From positions 1 to 64,000 of the forward strand of contig NHNK02000004.1 of NCBI GenBank assembly GCA_002173415.2: a stretch of DNA of 64,000 nucleotides, written 5' to 3'. Position numbers and translations under genes: made by a program. Under the pieces are notes generated by a model. That model saw nothing but the letters and a program-made list of their open reading frames with translations. It was not told the origin of the DNA and did no database searches. Source of the DNA: Marinomonas agarivorans (GTDB lineage Bacteria > Pseudomonadota > Gammaproteobacteria > Pseudomonadales > Marinomonadaceae). Of the stretch, positions 8,754 to 17,597 are shown piece by piece. How positions within the stretch are numbered: the stretch's first letter is position 1; every line of letters starts with the position of its first letter.

Positions 8754-9365
8754 CTAGGATGAACTTATGATCATCTTAACTCGGTAGTCCAGATCTTCTT
8801 CCAGTGTTGCTTTTGACCATTTTGCTCGCCCTCTAAACATGTAACTCTGGCGCATGTCGTACATTAATCTGGCCCGATTGATAGATGGGAAGTCACTCGG
8901 TAAATTGCCTTTTTGCTTTTCTAAGTCAAAGCGAGCGGCAAGACGTGTATCGGTATCATGAATGGCTTTATCTAGCCGCTCAGCAACGCCTTCCACTTCA
9001 TCAATGTTTGCAATTGCGCACGATGCTAAGTAGCAGCCTTGAGCGCCATTTTCACGTGAAACGGCATAGTGAATAACAGCTTGCAAAAAACCTTTTACGG
9101 CTTTGGCAATGTCGGGTTCGGTTTCAAATATGACGACCGGCTCGCAAGCATCGACATCCGCATACAAGTCGATGGTCTTTAAATACAGCTCTCGTTTATC
9201 ACCAAATGCTGCGTACATGCTTGGACCGCTAATGCCCATCGCTTTAGTTAGATCTTTGAGAGAAGCGCCGTCATAACCCTTGGCCCAGAACGTGTTCATG
9301 GCCTTGAGCAACGCTTGTTTTTCATCAAATGTACGAGGGCGACCCATTTTTTTTATATCGTTCAA
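8754..9365 (-). CDS. TetR-family regulator of the divergent peroxiredoxin cluster
   Basis: A 203-residue TetR regulator with N-terminal GRPRTFDEKQALLKAMNTFW and the helix-turn-helix GASLKDLTKAMGISGPSMYAAFGDK. A TTG start at 9365 is well spaced from AAGGA; an ATG start at 9347 (MGRPRTF) is the alternative. It is divergent from the peroxiredoxin gene. The 75-bp gap holds a near-perfect 20-bp palindrome over the likely -10 of that gene, so it probably represses the cluster and perhaps itself. The inducer is unknown; thiol or electrophile stress would suit the target genes. Confidence 0.82.
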   Translation of the reverse strand: MNDIKKMGRPRTFDEKQALLKAMNTFWAKGYDGASLKDLTKAMGISGPSMYAAFGDKRELYLKTIDLYADVDACEPVVIFETEPDIAKAVKGFLQAVIHYAVSRENGAQGCYLASCAIANIDEVEGVAERLDKAIHDTDTRLAARFDLEKQKGNLPSDFPSINRARLMYDMRQSYMFRGRAKWSKATLEEDLDYRVKMIISSS

Positions 9366-9376
9366 TATAAAAGTCC

Positions 9377-9404
9377 TTGACTTATGAATTGTTGTCGTTA
9401 AATA
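9377..9404 (+). promoter_or_regulatory. Sigma-70 type promoter of the peroxiredoxin gene
   Basis: TTGACT (9377-9382) and TAAATA (9399-9404) are separated by 16 bp and lie about 37 bp before the ATG at 9441. The TetR palindrome begins within this -10 element. Confidence 0.5.
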
Positions 9405-9422
9405 TATATCGATCGATACATA
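9403..9422. promoter_or_regulatory. Palindromic operator for the divergent TetR regulator
   Basis: A 20-bp inverted repeat centred on CGATCG in which 9 of 10 base pairs are symmetric. It lies in the divergent gap between the TetR gene and the peroxiredoxin gene and overlaps the putative -10. Its length and position fit a TetR dimer site. Binding is inferred. Confidence 0.65.
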
Positions 9423-9440
9423 AATGCAAGGTGAACTATT

Positions 9441-9977
9441 ATGACAACATCTGTTTTACAACCCGGACAGGACTTTCAACCATTGACGGTTAGCAAACTA
9501 GGCGGCGGCTCTCTTACTCTTGGCAAACCAGCCGAGGGGTTTGAATGGCAACTTATTGTCGTTTATCGCGGTAAACACTGCCCAATCTGTACACGTTATT
9601 TGGGTGAGTTTAATGACGCTCTGGCGGAATTTAACAAGGCTGGCGTTGAGGTCGTCGCTGTTTCAGCCGATTCAGAAGCCAGAGCGACAGCTCAAATTGC
9701 TGAGGTAAATCCTGACTTTTCTGTTGGTTACGATTTAAGCATTGAGCAAATGCAACAACTGGGGTTATTCATTTCTGGACCTCGTTTAGGAATGGATGCT
9801 GAGCGGCCTTTTGCTGAACCTGGCTTGTTTGTAATTAATGGCGAAGGCAAGTTGCAAATCATTGATATTTCTAACGTGCCATTTGCACGCCCAAGTGTTC
9901 GCTCTTTAGTCATGGGCATTAACTTTCTGCGTAGCAGAGCTGAAGCATTTCCAATTAATGGTACTTACTCTGCATAA
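9441..9977 (+). CDS. AhpC/TSA-type peroxiredoxin-like protein
   Basis: A 178-residue thioredoxin-fold protein. VYRGKHCPICTRYLGEF places a CPxC pair at residues 47 and 50, followed by EVVAVSADSEARA and GLFISGPR, the layout of the redoxin/AhpC-TSA family. This subfamily uses two nearby cysteines rather than the classical PxxxTxxC site. It probably reduces peroxides or acts as a thiol oxidoreductase in the cytoplasm. It is first in a run of three same-strand genes with two NTF2-like proteins and is divergent from its likely TetR regulator. No signal peptide. Confidence 0.82.
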   Translation: MTTSVLQPGQDFQPLTVSKLGGGSLTLGKPAEGFEWQLIVVYRGKHCPICTRYLGEFNDALAEFNKAGVEVVAVSADSEARATAQIAEVNPDFSVGYDLSIEQMQQLGLFISGPRLGMDAERPFAEPGLFVINGEGKLQIIDISNVPFARPSVRSLVMGINFLRSRAEAFPINGTYSA

Positions 9978-10012
9978 GCAGATACAAAGAAAATTGAAGA
10001 GGTAAATACAAA

Positions 10013-10444
10013 ATGCGTGTTTTATTTATTATGGCGTTATTGATAAGCGGCGTTGTTACCGCGCAAACTAAGGTTGAAAAAGAGCTGGTAGCGTTTAATG
10101 ATCGTTTCAATGAAGTGGTTGCAAACAAAGATATGAAGGGTTTCCTTGATTTGTACTCAAAGAAAGTTTGGTGGATAGCACCAGCAACACCTCCTGTTGT
10201 CGGTCATGGCGAGCCAACACAGACGTTTCAATTCATCATCGCTAATCAAGGCGAATTAACTCACACAATTGATAAGCTTTCGATTTCGCAAGACGGTACT
10301 CAAGCCGTCATGATTGGTACTGCCATCGTTAAGGTCGATAAAGTGGGTTTGGATACTGACGGCACCTATCTTTTTGTGCTCGAAAAAGAAAATGGGGCTT
10401 GGAAGATTCAAACAGACATGTGGCACCAGCATACAAAAAAATAA
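10013..10444 (+). CDS. Secreted NTF2-like (DUF4440/SnoaL-type) protein
   Basis: A 143-residue protein with a short Sec signal (MRVLFIMALLISGVVTAQ), so probably periplasmic. The mature part fits the NTF2-like cone fold: an N-terminal helix (ELVAFNDRFNEVVANKDMKGFLDLY), a WWIAPATPPVVGHGE segment, and two C-terminal strands ending GAWKIQTDMWHQH. These domains hold small hydrophobic ligands or catalyse isomerase-like chemistry; no substrate can be assigned. It lies 35 bp after the peroxiredoxin gene and 38 bp before a second, cytoplasmic NTF2-like gene. Confidence 0.7.
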   Translation: MRVLFIMALLISGVVTAQTKVEKELVAFNDRFNEVVANKDMKGFLDLYSKKVWWIAPATPPVVGHGEPTQTFQFIIANQGELTHTIDKLSISQDGTQAVMIGTAIVKVDKVGLDTDGTYLFVLEKENGAWKIQTDMWHQHTKK

Positions 10445-10482
10445 CTTATCTATTCATTTAACAAGTAGTAAAGAGTTTTATT

Positions 10483-10863
10483 ATGACCCCAAATTCTCCA
10501 CAAGCAGCGGACGTAAAAGCCACTTTAGACAAACTGATTCATGGTGTTACTAGCCAAGGTTTCGATGTGTTAGAAATGACGTATCACGACGAGATGCGTA
10601 TTTACATGTTAAAGGGCCACGAAGTACTACATCAAATGGACAAAGTAGGCTTTATCGCGCACATGAAACAATCAATGGACGCAGTGGATACGCCAAGTAC
10701 GTGGGCAAAGTACCATTTAGTCGAAGCGGATGAAAAGCATGGCCATATTGTTATTAGCCGTAAGGTAAATTTAACAGGCAATGAACAAATGGTGACATTG
10801 AGCATTGATTTTGTTTATGAAGACAGTCGTTGGCAAATAACGCGGGAAGTGATTTTCACTTAA
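10483..10863 (+). CDS. NTF2-like (SnoaL-type) protein, cytoplasmic
   Basis: A 126-residue protein without a signal peptide. It has the NTF2-like pattern of an N-terminal helix (KATLDKLIHGVTSQGFDVLEMTY), a mid helix (KVGFIAHMKQSMD) and late strands (HIVISRKVN, then DFVYEDSRWQITREV). It differs enough from its neighbour at 10013 that recent duplication is unlikely. It is the last gene of the peroxiredoxin cluster and ends 8 bp from the convergent polysaccharide-deacetylase-like gene. The role is unknown; shared control by the divergent TetR regulator is inferred. Confidence 0.68.
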   Translation: MTPNSPQAADVKATLDKLIHGVTSQGFDVLEMTYHDEMRIYMLKGHEVLHQMDKVGFIAHMKQSMDAVDTPSTWAKYHLVEADEKHGHIVISRKVNLTGNEQMVTLSIDFVYEDSRWQITREVIFT

Positions 10864-10871
10864 TTATTAGA

Positions 10872-12182
10872 CTAACGTGCCACCGTAGGCCTCGAGAAAT
10901 AGATGTCATCCAGTTCTATATACTCGTTGATTGATATTAACTCGATGCCTTCTTGTTTTAACAGAGGCAAGCGTTTCAATAAATACTGCATGGTACTTGG
11001 GTAGGGATGGCCGATAGCTAAGGCTCTTCCCTCCTTCTTTGCAATATAGATAAGACGTTCAAACTGCTTATGAATCGCCTCTTCATTTTGTACATTATCA
11101 AGAAAAACACTGCGTTTTACACTGGTAATATTCATGGCCTTCGCTTGTTGATAGGCCACACTTTTGCCACTGGTTACACTGTCGAGAAAAAATAATTTTT
11201 GCGGTTTTATGGTTTCCATTACCCAGCGCATACTTTCTTCATCTTGAGTCAATAAACTCCCCATGTGGTTATTCACCCCACTGATGCCAGGTAGGCTATC
11301 AATACTTTGCTGTAGCACTTGCTTAAATTCGGCCTCATCCATGTGGGTGTATAAGCCACCTGGACCTAACGCCAGTTGTCGCGTATTTTCCATAGGCGCA
11401 TGCAAGATGATGGTTCTGCCCTGCTGGAGTGATGCCTTGGCGGTGGCCTGTGAAAAAGGTGTATTCGGCAAAATGGCCAACACCACTTCGGTAGGGAGTG
11501 CTAATGATGCTGTCATACCTTGTCTGTTATAACCTAAATCATCAATCACAATAGTAATGGCTGGTCTTATAGATGTTGAAGGCACAGATATTGACGGGGT
11601 AGAGATTGAAGGTGATTTCTTAGGTTGCAAGGGTAAATGCAATTTAGCGTGCAACTCGCCACCATCCGGTATCTCAATAGAATTTTGTGTTGCGGTCTTG
11701 TCGACAGTGGTCAGTGTTTTCGATTTTTGCCTTGGTAAGGTTTTCTCCCATAACGCGTTAAGAGAGTCATTGTTATGGTGGACTTCACTTGGAAACGTAA
11801 AGCGTATGGGGTTACCCGCTAAAGTCGAATCGGTTACCGATTGACGACGAAAAGTAGTGGGTATGTCTGTGTGTGAGCTCTCCTCATTCACGTTTTTATC
11901 ATTAGAAGATGTGAGGTTAGTAGCAGAAATAAATTCGATCGTGCTAGAAGAGGAAGCTGGTTGAAATAAGGGTGGTAAGCCACCAGCGTGGTTTTCTGCT
12001 TTAACGAATCCCGCAAACAAGGTCACAGTACTAGTCACTGTAATAATAGTCGCTGTACTAATAGTCACAGCATTAATAACCACGGTACTAATCGCAATAC
12101 AAAACAGAGCAGACTTGCGGCAAGAAGAAAATAATGGAGGAAACTGCAAGCTTTTCAGGGCTTGCAGAAAGCATTCAAACAT
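10872..12182 (-). CDS. Divergent polysaccharide deacetylase family protein (YibQ-like)
   Basis: A 436-residue exported protein. An N-terminal hydrophobic stretch (residues 25-60) and a low-complexity Ser/Thr-rich linker precede a C-terminal deacetylase-fold domain from about residue 208. That domain begins ITIVIDDLGYNRQG and continues with HAPMEN and GVNNHMGSLLT, the pattern of the divergent polysaccharide deacetylase (DUF610) family. The HMGS and DD residues are probably the metal/active-site remnants. It follows ctpA by 18 bp, the conserved gpmI-envC-ctpA-yibQ order, which suggests a cell-envelope role. The N-terminal start is uncertain. Confidence 0.82.
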   Translation of the reverse strand: MFECFLQALKSLQFPPLFSSCRKSALFCIAISTVVINAVTISTATIITVTSTVTLFAGFVKAENHAGGLPPLFQPASSSSTIEFISATNLTSSNDKNVNEESSHTDIPTTFRRQSVTDSTLAGNPIRFTFPSEVHHNNDSLNALWEKTLPRQKSKTLTTVDKTATQNSIEIPDGGELHAKLHLPLQPKKSPSISTPSISVPSTSIRPAITIVIDDLGYNRQGMTASLALPTEVVLAILPNTPFSQATAKASLQQGRTIILHAPMENTRQLALGPGGLYTHMDEAEFKQVLQQSIDSLPGISGVNNHMGSLLTQDEESMRWVMETIKPQKLFFLDSVTSGKSVAYQQAKAMNITSVKRSVFLDNVQNEEAIHKQFERLIYIAKKEGRALAIGHPYPSTMQYLLKRLPLLKQEGIELISINEYIELDDIYFSRPTVAR

Positions 12183-12200
12183 AATAGATCACTAGCGTAT

Positions 12201-13457
12201 TTACTGAGTGGCTAGTTTAGGGAAAGCTTTTAAAACTGACAAGGCTTGGAACAACTGAAAATCGGTTGTTGCAACTTCATCAAGGGTTTCATTTACTTCA
12301 ATGCTGTTTTTATCTTTGCCGCCTCGACCATTGGCAAGGTGGCCATTTAAATCCGCTTCTTTCACAAAGAAGCTAGACTCTTCCAAGACAAGCTCAGCCT
12401 GTGGAACAATCATGTCAGGAATAATACCCTGCGCCTGAATTGAGCGGCCATTCGGCGTAAAATATAAAGCCGTAGTCAACTTCATTGCGGAACCATCGGT
12501 TAACGGAATAACTGTCTGGACACTGCCTTTACCGAAGGTTTCCGAACCCATAATCACGGCACGTTTGTGATCTTGCAATGCGCCAGCAACAATTTCTGAG
12601 GCAGAAGCCGAGCCAGAATTAACCAGAACAACGATCGGAACAGGCCCGAGTATTTGATTTTGTGTCGCATTGAACTGGGTTTTTGAGGTTTTATGGCGAC
12701 CATCGGTGTACACAATTAGACCGTCTTGTAGCAGTGCATCAACCACCGCAACTGCGCCTTGTAACACCCCACCAGGGTTGTTGCGCAAATCGAGCACCAA
12801 TCCTTGCAAGGTTTTTTCTTCCTGCATGTTGAGCAGTGCTTTTTCAAACTCGTTGCCGGTAGAGCCCTGAAACTGAGTTATTCTGATGTAGGCAATATCA
12901 TTGTCTAACCATTTGTTGGTCACGCTGAAACTTTGAATCAGTTCCCGCGTAATGGTGAACTCTTTTATGTCTTCTTCACGGGCAACCGTAATTTGAATTT
13001 CGGTACCAGCCTTGCCACGCATGAGGGTAATGACTTCTTGTAATCCCATGCCATTCACTAAGGTGCCATCAATACGCAGAATACGGTCACCTGCTAAAAT
13101 ACCAACAAGGGCAGCAGGAGAATCACCAATAGGAGCAATAACGGTAAGTTGGTTGTTGCGGATTTCAATTTCTACACCAATACCCGCATACTTGCCAGAT
13201 GTGACTCGTGAGAATTCTTCCACTTCTTCTTTAGTGAGGTATTCTGAGTGAGGATCTAAGGCAGATACCATGCCTTTGAGGGTTTTATTTAAGATATCTC
13301 TATCACTAAGCTCTGTGACGTATCCCTGACTAATCATCTCAAAAGATTCAACAAAAGACTGAATTTCGCTTAATGGCACAGCCGACTCTTTTGCCGCAGC
13401 GAGATGGGGCATTGCAATAAGAGCGATTGTGAGTGTGCTGTGCTTTAACCAACTCAT
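12201..13457 (-). CDS. ctpA: C-terminal processing peptidase (S41)
   Basis: A 418-residue periplasmic serine protease with a signal peptide (MSWLKHSTLTIALIAMPHLAAA). A PDZ domain at about 85-165 includes GIGVEIEIR and the GDRILRIDGT loop. The S41 catalytic core has SGSASASEIV (likely nucleophile Ser about 285) and ETFGKGSVQT (likely general base Lys about 310). CtpA enzymes cut C-termini of envelope proteins and help turn over peptidoglycan hydrolases. It lies between envC and the deacetylase-like gene on the same strand. A 183-bp gap to envC contains three 13-bp tandem repeats, so it may have its own promoter. Confidence 0.92.
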   Translation of the reverse strand: MSWLKHSTLTIALIAMPHLAAAKESAVPLSEIQSFVESFEMISQGYVTELSDRDILNKTLKGMVSALDPHSEYLTKEEVEEFSRVTSGKYAGIGVEIEIRNNQLTVIAPIGDSPAALVGILAGDRILRIDGTLVNGMGLQEVITLMRGKAGTEIQITVAREEDIKEFTITRELIQSFSVTNKWLDNDIAYIRITQFQGSTGNEFEKALLNMQEEKTLQGLVLDLRNNPGGVLQGAVAVVDALLQDGLIVYTDGRHKTSKTQFNATQNQILGPVPIVVLVNSGSASASEIVAGALQDHKRAVIMGSETFGKGSVQTVIPLTDGSAMKLTTALYFTPNGRSIQAQGIIPDMIVPQAELVLEESSFFVKEADLNGHLANGRGGKDKNSIEVNETLDEVATTDFQLFQALSVLKAFPKLATQ

Positions 13458-13474
13458 AAATACCTCGGATTAAG

Positions 13475-13513
13475 CTTGAATTGCTTATTTGAACTGCTTA
13501 CTTGAATTACTTA
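13475..13513. repeat. Three tandem 13-bp repeats upstream of ctpA
   Basis: Three adjacent 13-mers, CTTGAATTGCTTA, TTTGAACTGCTTA and CTTGAATTACTTA, differ at one to three positions. They lie just upstream of the ctpA start on the reverse strand. They could be a regulator-binding array or a simple slippage product. Confidence 0.6.
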
Positions 13514-13640
13514 GTAAAGAGTTACATTTAATGCATAATTTACTTTGATAACAAGATTTTTATTCACTTCTCTCTAGTGAAGTGTCTATTAAAATGGTTA
13601 GACCTTTGTTTAGTTACCTGTTTAGCCATCAGTTTACACA

Positions 13641-14774
13641 TCAACCTTTCGCTACCCATGATAACGGATTTATTGGGCTACCATTGTGACGAATTGAAAA
13701 GAAAAGCCCAGGCTTCGATTGACCACCAGATGTACCCACTGTCGCCACCGGATCATTTGTATTTACCCATTCTCCTACTTCTTTTAATAGGCTTTGATTG
13801 TAACCATATAAAGACATATAGCCTTCGCCATGATCCAGAATGACAACCAATCCAAAGCCTCTTAACCAGTCGGAAAAAATAACTCTACCATGATAAATTG
13901 CTTGTACTGACTCTCCTTCACTCGCTGTTAGTAACACGCCACCTAGGTTGGTTTGTGGTGCCACTTTAAGCTGACGTAGGGGCCGTTTTAATTTTCCTTT
14001 AAGCGAACTAAAGGCAATATCACCATCAAATTCTGGTATTTTGACCAAGGCTTCTCTTAGCCGATTAAGTAACTCTGCCATTTGCTGCTGATCTTGCTTA
14101 AGACGACGCGCTTGGCGATCGCCTGTTTGTAAATCGCGTTTGAGTTGCGCCAATATTTGGCGTCTGGCTTGTTGCTCTTTTTGTAAACTCTTTGTTTCCT
14201 TTGCCAGTTCGGCTTGCTCCACAGCTTGTTGAGCTCGATGACGACGGATACTTTTTTCAACGAGGTTAAGCTCGTCCACTTGCAGACGGTAGCCATTGAT
14301 TAACGATTGTCTCGCCTGAGAAATATAGCGGTTATACAATACCATTCTGGTTGTTTCTTCAGGTGAGCGTCCATCCAGCAAAAACTTTAAACCTTCTTGT
14401 TGCCCAGAACGATAAACCGCCCTTAATTGGGCGGCTACTTGTTGATTCTGCTGCTTCATATCTAAGTTTAGCTGCCGTTGCTGTAGTGTCAGCTTTTTTA
14501 TTTGAGCATCATTTTGTTGCAAACTCTCTTGCAAACCTTTGATTTGCTTAATCAGCTCATTAATCGACTTTTCTTTTTGCTCAAGCTGCGATTCCACTTG
14601 AGACTTTTCCGATTGCGTTTCTTTTAACCAAGTATTAAGCGATTGCAGTTCCTGTTGTAGTTTTTTTATCTGACGCTCTGCTTCTTCTGGTGATTGAGGC
14701 TGAGCAGCTTGCAGCTCATTCGCCACAAGCACATTAGATAAAAACAGCAAAAGCAACACTAAAACGTTACGCAT
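13641..14774 (-). CDS. envC: Murein hydrolase activator EnvC
   Basis: A periplasmic coiled-coil protein that activates the amidases AmiA/AmiB at the septum. ATG at 14774 gives a clean signal peptide (MRNVLVLLLLFLSNVLVA); a longer start at 14804 is possible. Residues about 25-240 are a long Gln/Lys/Glu-rich coiled coil. The C-terminus is a LytM (M23) domain whose metal-binding residues are missing: it reads GFGLVVILDHGEG, SLYGYNQ and LFFSIRHNG. This degenerate form is normal for EnvC and marks it as an activator rather than an enzyme. It lies downstream of gpmI, as in many gammaproteobacteria. Confidence 0.9.
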   Translation of the reverse strand: MRNVLVLLLLFLSNVLVANELQAAQPQSPEEAERQIKKLQQELQSLNTWLKETQSEKSQVESQLEQKEKSINELIKQIKGLQESLQQNDAQIKKLTLQQRQLNLDMKQQNQQVAAQLRAVYRSGQQEGLKFLLDGRSPEETTRMVLYNRYISQARQSLINGYRLQVDELNLVEKSIRRHRAQQAVEQAELAKETKSLQKEQQARRQILAQLKRDLQTGDRQARRLKQDQQQMAELLNRLREALVKIPEFDGDIAFSSLKGKLKRPLRQLKVAPQTNLGGVLLTASEGESVQAIYHGRVIFSDWLRGFGLVVILDHGEGYMSLYGYNQSLLKEVGEWVNTNDPVATVGTSGGQSKPGLFFSIRHNGSPINPLSWVAKG

Positions 14775-14909
14775 AGAATTTTTATACACTGCTCCTTTAT
14801 ACATATATCTTTACAGTACCCTTTACTTTATAGCGCTCTTTACTTTTATAACACTCTTACGAAAATAACGATAAAAGTGGCGATGAAAGTGACAATGTCT
14901 CTAAATCAA

Positions 14910-16445
14910 TCAACGAACCAACAAACTTACACCCGTCATTTCTGCGGGCTTCTCAATGTTCATGATATCTAAAATAGTTGGCGCAATGTCACACAAGGCT
15001 CCTTGCTTCAATCCAACCGATTTATCTGGACTCACTAGTACTAAAGGCACTGGGCCATTTGTGTGTGACGTTAACGGCTGAGAGCCATCATCACTCAGCA
15101 TTTGCTCCACATTACCGTGGTCGGCCGTAATCAGACATGATCCACCATTCACCGCTAAGGCATCCAGAATACGCCCTAAACATTGATCAACTGCTTCAAC
15201 AGCTTTGACCGCCGCATCAAATACACCGGTGTGACCAACCATATCGCCATTAGCAAAGTTACAGATAATGGTGTCGTATTCACCCGCTTCAATCACTTCA
15301 ACGAGCTTATCGGTTACTTTTGGTGCACTCATCTCTGGTTGTAAATCGTATGTTGCCACATCGGGAGAAGGGATTAACTCACGCTTTTCACCGTCAAATA
15401 CCGCTTCTTCACCACCATTAAAAAAGAAAGTAACGTGAGCGTACTTTTCTGTTTCGGCTATGCGCAGCTGCTTTCTATCCAACGTGGCAAGCACTTCACC
15501 TAATGTATTACTTAAGGCAATAGGGGGGAACGCAACCTCTGCCTTAATTGTAGAAGCATATTCGGTAAAGCTCACAAAACTGGATAATTTAGGCAAAGCT
15601 TGACGCTGGAAGCCTTCGAACTCAACATCCGTAAAGGCTCTAGTCAGTTCTCTGGCACGGTCTGGGCGGAAGTTAGCAAAGATAACCGCATCGCCATCAT
15701 TGACAGGGGCAGGAGTACCAATAATTGTCGCTGGCACAAATTCATCATTTTGGTCGCGGCTATAAGCAGACTCAATTGCTTCTTTAGCAGAGCTGGCAGT
15801 ATAGTCAGCTTGAGCAAGAGCAATGGCGTTATAAGCCGACTCGACACGATCCCAGCGATTATCACGATCCATAGCAAAATAACGGCCAGCAAGTGTCGCA
15901 ATGCGGCCAACACCTAAACGAGCCAAAGCGGTTTCTAATTCTGCAACAGGGTCTAAGGCAGAACGTGGCGGTGTATCGCGCCCATCAGTAAAACCATGAA
16001 TATAAACGTGTTTAGCACCACGCTGAACTGCCATTTCACACATAGCGATAATATGTTCATGGTGGCTATGCACGCCACCGCCGGATAATAGCCCCAAAAT
16101 ATGGACTGCTTTGTCTGCCTTCACGGCATGATCAATTGCCTGCATTAAAACGCCGTTTTCAAAAAAGCTTTTATCTTCGATGGCTTTGCTGATGCGAGTA
16201 AAGTTTTGATAAACAATTCGACCTGCACCAAGGTTCATATGACCTACTTCGGAATTGCCCATTTGACCGTCTGGTAGACCAACCGCCATTCCTGACGTTT
16301 CAATTAAACTATGTGGACGCTCGTTCCAGAGCTTATCCCAATTTGGTGTATGAGCTGCGGTAATGGCATTAGACGTTGAGGTTTCACTGTGGCCCCAACC
16401 ATCAAGGATAAAAAGTGCTGTGGTCTTTTTAGTCTGTGTGGACAT
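14910..16445 (-). CDS. gpmI: 2,3-bisphosphoglycerate-independent phosphoglycerate mutase
   Basis: A 511-residue cytosolic glycolytic enzyme that interconverts 3- and 2-phosphoglycerate using two Mn2+ ions. It starts [11 protein letters not shown] (metal Asp) and has [15 protein letters not shown] with the phosphorylated serine in [17 protein letters not shown] lies in the phosphotransferase domain, and the metal cluster [11 protein letters not shown] and TSHTNGPVP lies near the C-terminus. Length and motifs are standard. It heads the gpmI-envC-ctpA group and is divergent from the DUF1338 gene. Confidence 0.96.
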   Translation of the reverse strand: MSTQTKKTTALFILDGWGHSETSTSNAITAAHTPNWDKLWNERPHSLIETSGMAVGLPDGQMGNSEVGHMNLGAGRIVYQNFTRISKAIEDKSFFENGVLMQAIDHAVKADKAVHILGLLSGGGVHSHHEHIIAMCEMAVQRGAKHVYIHGFTDGRDTPPRSALDPVAELETALARLGVGRIATLAGRYFAMDRDNRWDRVESAYNAIALAQADYTASSAKEAIESAYSRDQNDEFVPATIIGTPAPVNDGDAVIFANFRPDRARELTRAFTDVEFEGFQRQALPKLSSFVSFTEYASTIKAEVAFPPIALSNTLGEVLATLDRKQLRIAETEKYAHVTFFFNGGEEAVFDGEKRELIPSPDVATYDLQPEMSAPKVTDKLVEVIEAGEYDTIICNFANGDMVGHTGVFDAAVKAVEAVDQCLGRILDALAVNGGSCLITADHGNVEQMLSDDGSQPLTSHTNGPVPLVLVSPDKSVGLKQGALCDIAPTILDIMNIEKPAEMTGVSLLVR

Positions 16446-16720
16446 TGGAAGAATACCTATAAGAATGTAAAGAGTAATACAGTCATACTATCATAGCCTT
16501 GTAATTTTTTTACAACTCTGTGCTTTATTCTTGTTATTTTCTTACGAACATAAGGCCACCAAAAGATTCATAGCCAAATAACGATAAAGATCAACAAAAG
16601 CTCCTTGATGACGCAAAATAGTAAGTTAACTGAAAATAATGATAATTTTACTTTTGTAGTGCAAATCGAATCATGTTTACTATAACGCTGGTATTTTGCC
16701 ATTTGACGCTGGAGTTTTTT

Positions 16721-17521
16721 ATGCAAGTACAAGATTTCTTTAATTCACTTTGGCACAGCTATATCGCCATTACCCCGCAAGCAAAAAAGATACATGCCCT
16801 ATTTCAAGAACAAGGCGAAAAGGTTTTAAATGACCATGTTGCATTTCGTACATTTGCCAATTCCCCCATTAGTCTCGCTAAATTAGAGCCGATTTTAAGT
16901 GAGCTTGGTTACCATGCTTATGGCGCTTTCACTTTCAAAAATAAGCACTTGGCGGCTAAATGCTATAAACATGAGGATGCTAGCTTACCCAAAATTTTTC
17001 TTAGCGAGCTCTTGTCTCATGAATTGTCTACTGACGCTCAAGCTGTTATTGCTAAACTGGTAGAACAAATTCCTACCGATGTTGCTAGCTCAACGAATGT
17101 GTTTTGGCACGGACGTTTGTGGGCTAAACCAAGCTATGATGAGTACCAAGTTTTGGCCGCAGAAAGTGAATATGCTGCGTGGCTATCAACCATAGGCTTA
17201 AAAGCGAACCACTTTACTGTCAGCGTCAATGAATTGAAGAATTTCACAACGCTGGAAAGCGTTAATGCACTGCTTATTGAACGGGGTTATGAACTAAATA
17301 CTGTGGGAGGCACGATTAAAGGATCGCCAGAACTCTATTTAGAACAGTCTTCCACTATGGCAGATAAAATAGAATTCGAGTTTTCACCCACGCAAAAGGT
17401 TGCCATTCCAACGTGTTTTTATGAATTTGCTTTGCGTCACACCATGCCAGATGGCCAAATATTCGACAGCTTTATTGAAGGAAATGCTGACAAAATTTTT
17501 GACTCAACCAATAACAATTAA
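16721..17521 (+). CDS. DUF1338 family 2-oxoadipate dioxygenase/decarboxylase-like protein
   Basis: A 266-residue protein of the DUF1338/YdcJ-HglS family. Some members are Fe(II) enzymes converting 2-oxoadipate to D-2-hydroxyglutarate in lysine breakdown. NDHVAFRTF near residue 40 carries the conserved H-x-x-x-R and is probably a metal-ligand site; ANHFTVSVN in the middle supplies a second conserved His. ATG at 16721 is chosen because GGAG lies 6-10 bp upstream; the longer form from 16673 lacks this. It is divergent from gpmI. The exact substrate is family-based inference. Confidence 0.8.
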   Translation: MQVQDFFNSLWHSYIAITPQAKKIHALFQEQGEKVLNDHVAFRTFANSPISLAKLEPILSELGYHAYGAFTFKNKHLAAKCYKHEDASLPKIFLSELLSHELSTDAQAVIAKLVEQIPTDVASSTNVFWHGRLWAKPSYDEYQVLAAESEYAAWLSTIGLKANHFTVSVNELKNFTTLESVNALLIERGYELNTVGGTIKGSPELYLEQSSTMADKIEFEFSPTQKVAIPTCFYEFALRHTMPDGQIFDSFIEGNADKIFDSTNNN

Positions 17522-17572
17522 AGAAAGTTCATTCGCACTTTCCTTAATTTATGCCCTACCATTTTTGGATTG

Positions 17573-17597
17573 TGCTGACCGCCTTTAACGGTCAGCA
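17573..17597. terminator. Hairpin between convergent genes
   Basis: TGCTGACCG (17573-17581) and CGGTCAGCA (17589-17597) form a perfect 9-bp stem with a 7-nt loop. On the plus strand a short T run follows at about 17601, fitting termination of the DUF1338 gene. The loop contains the stop codon of the reverse-strand lipoprotein gene. Confidence 0.6.
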
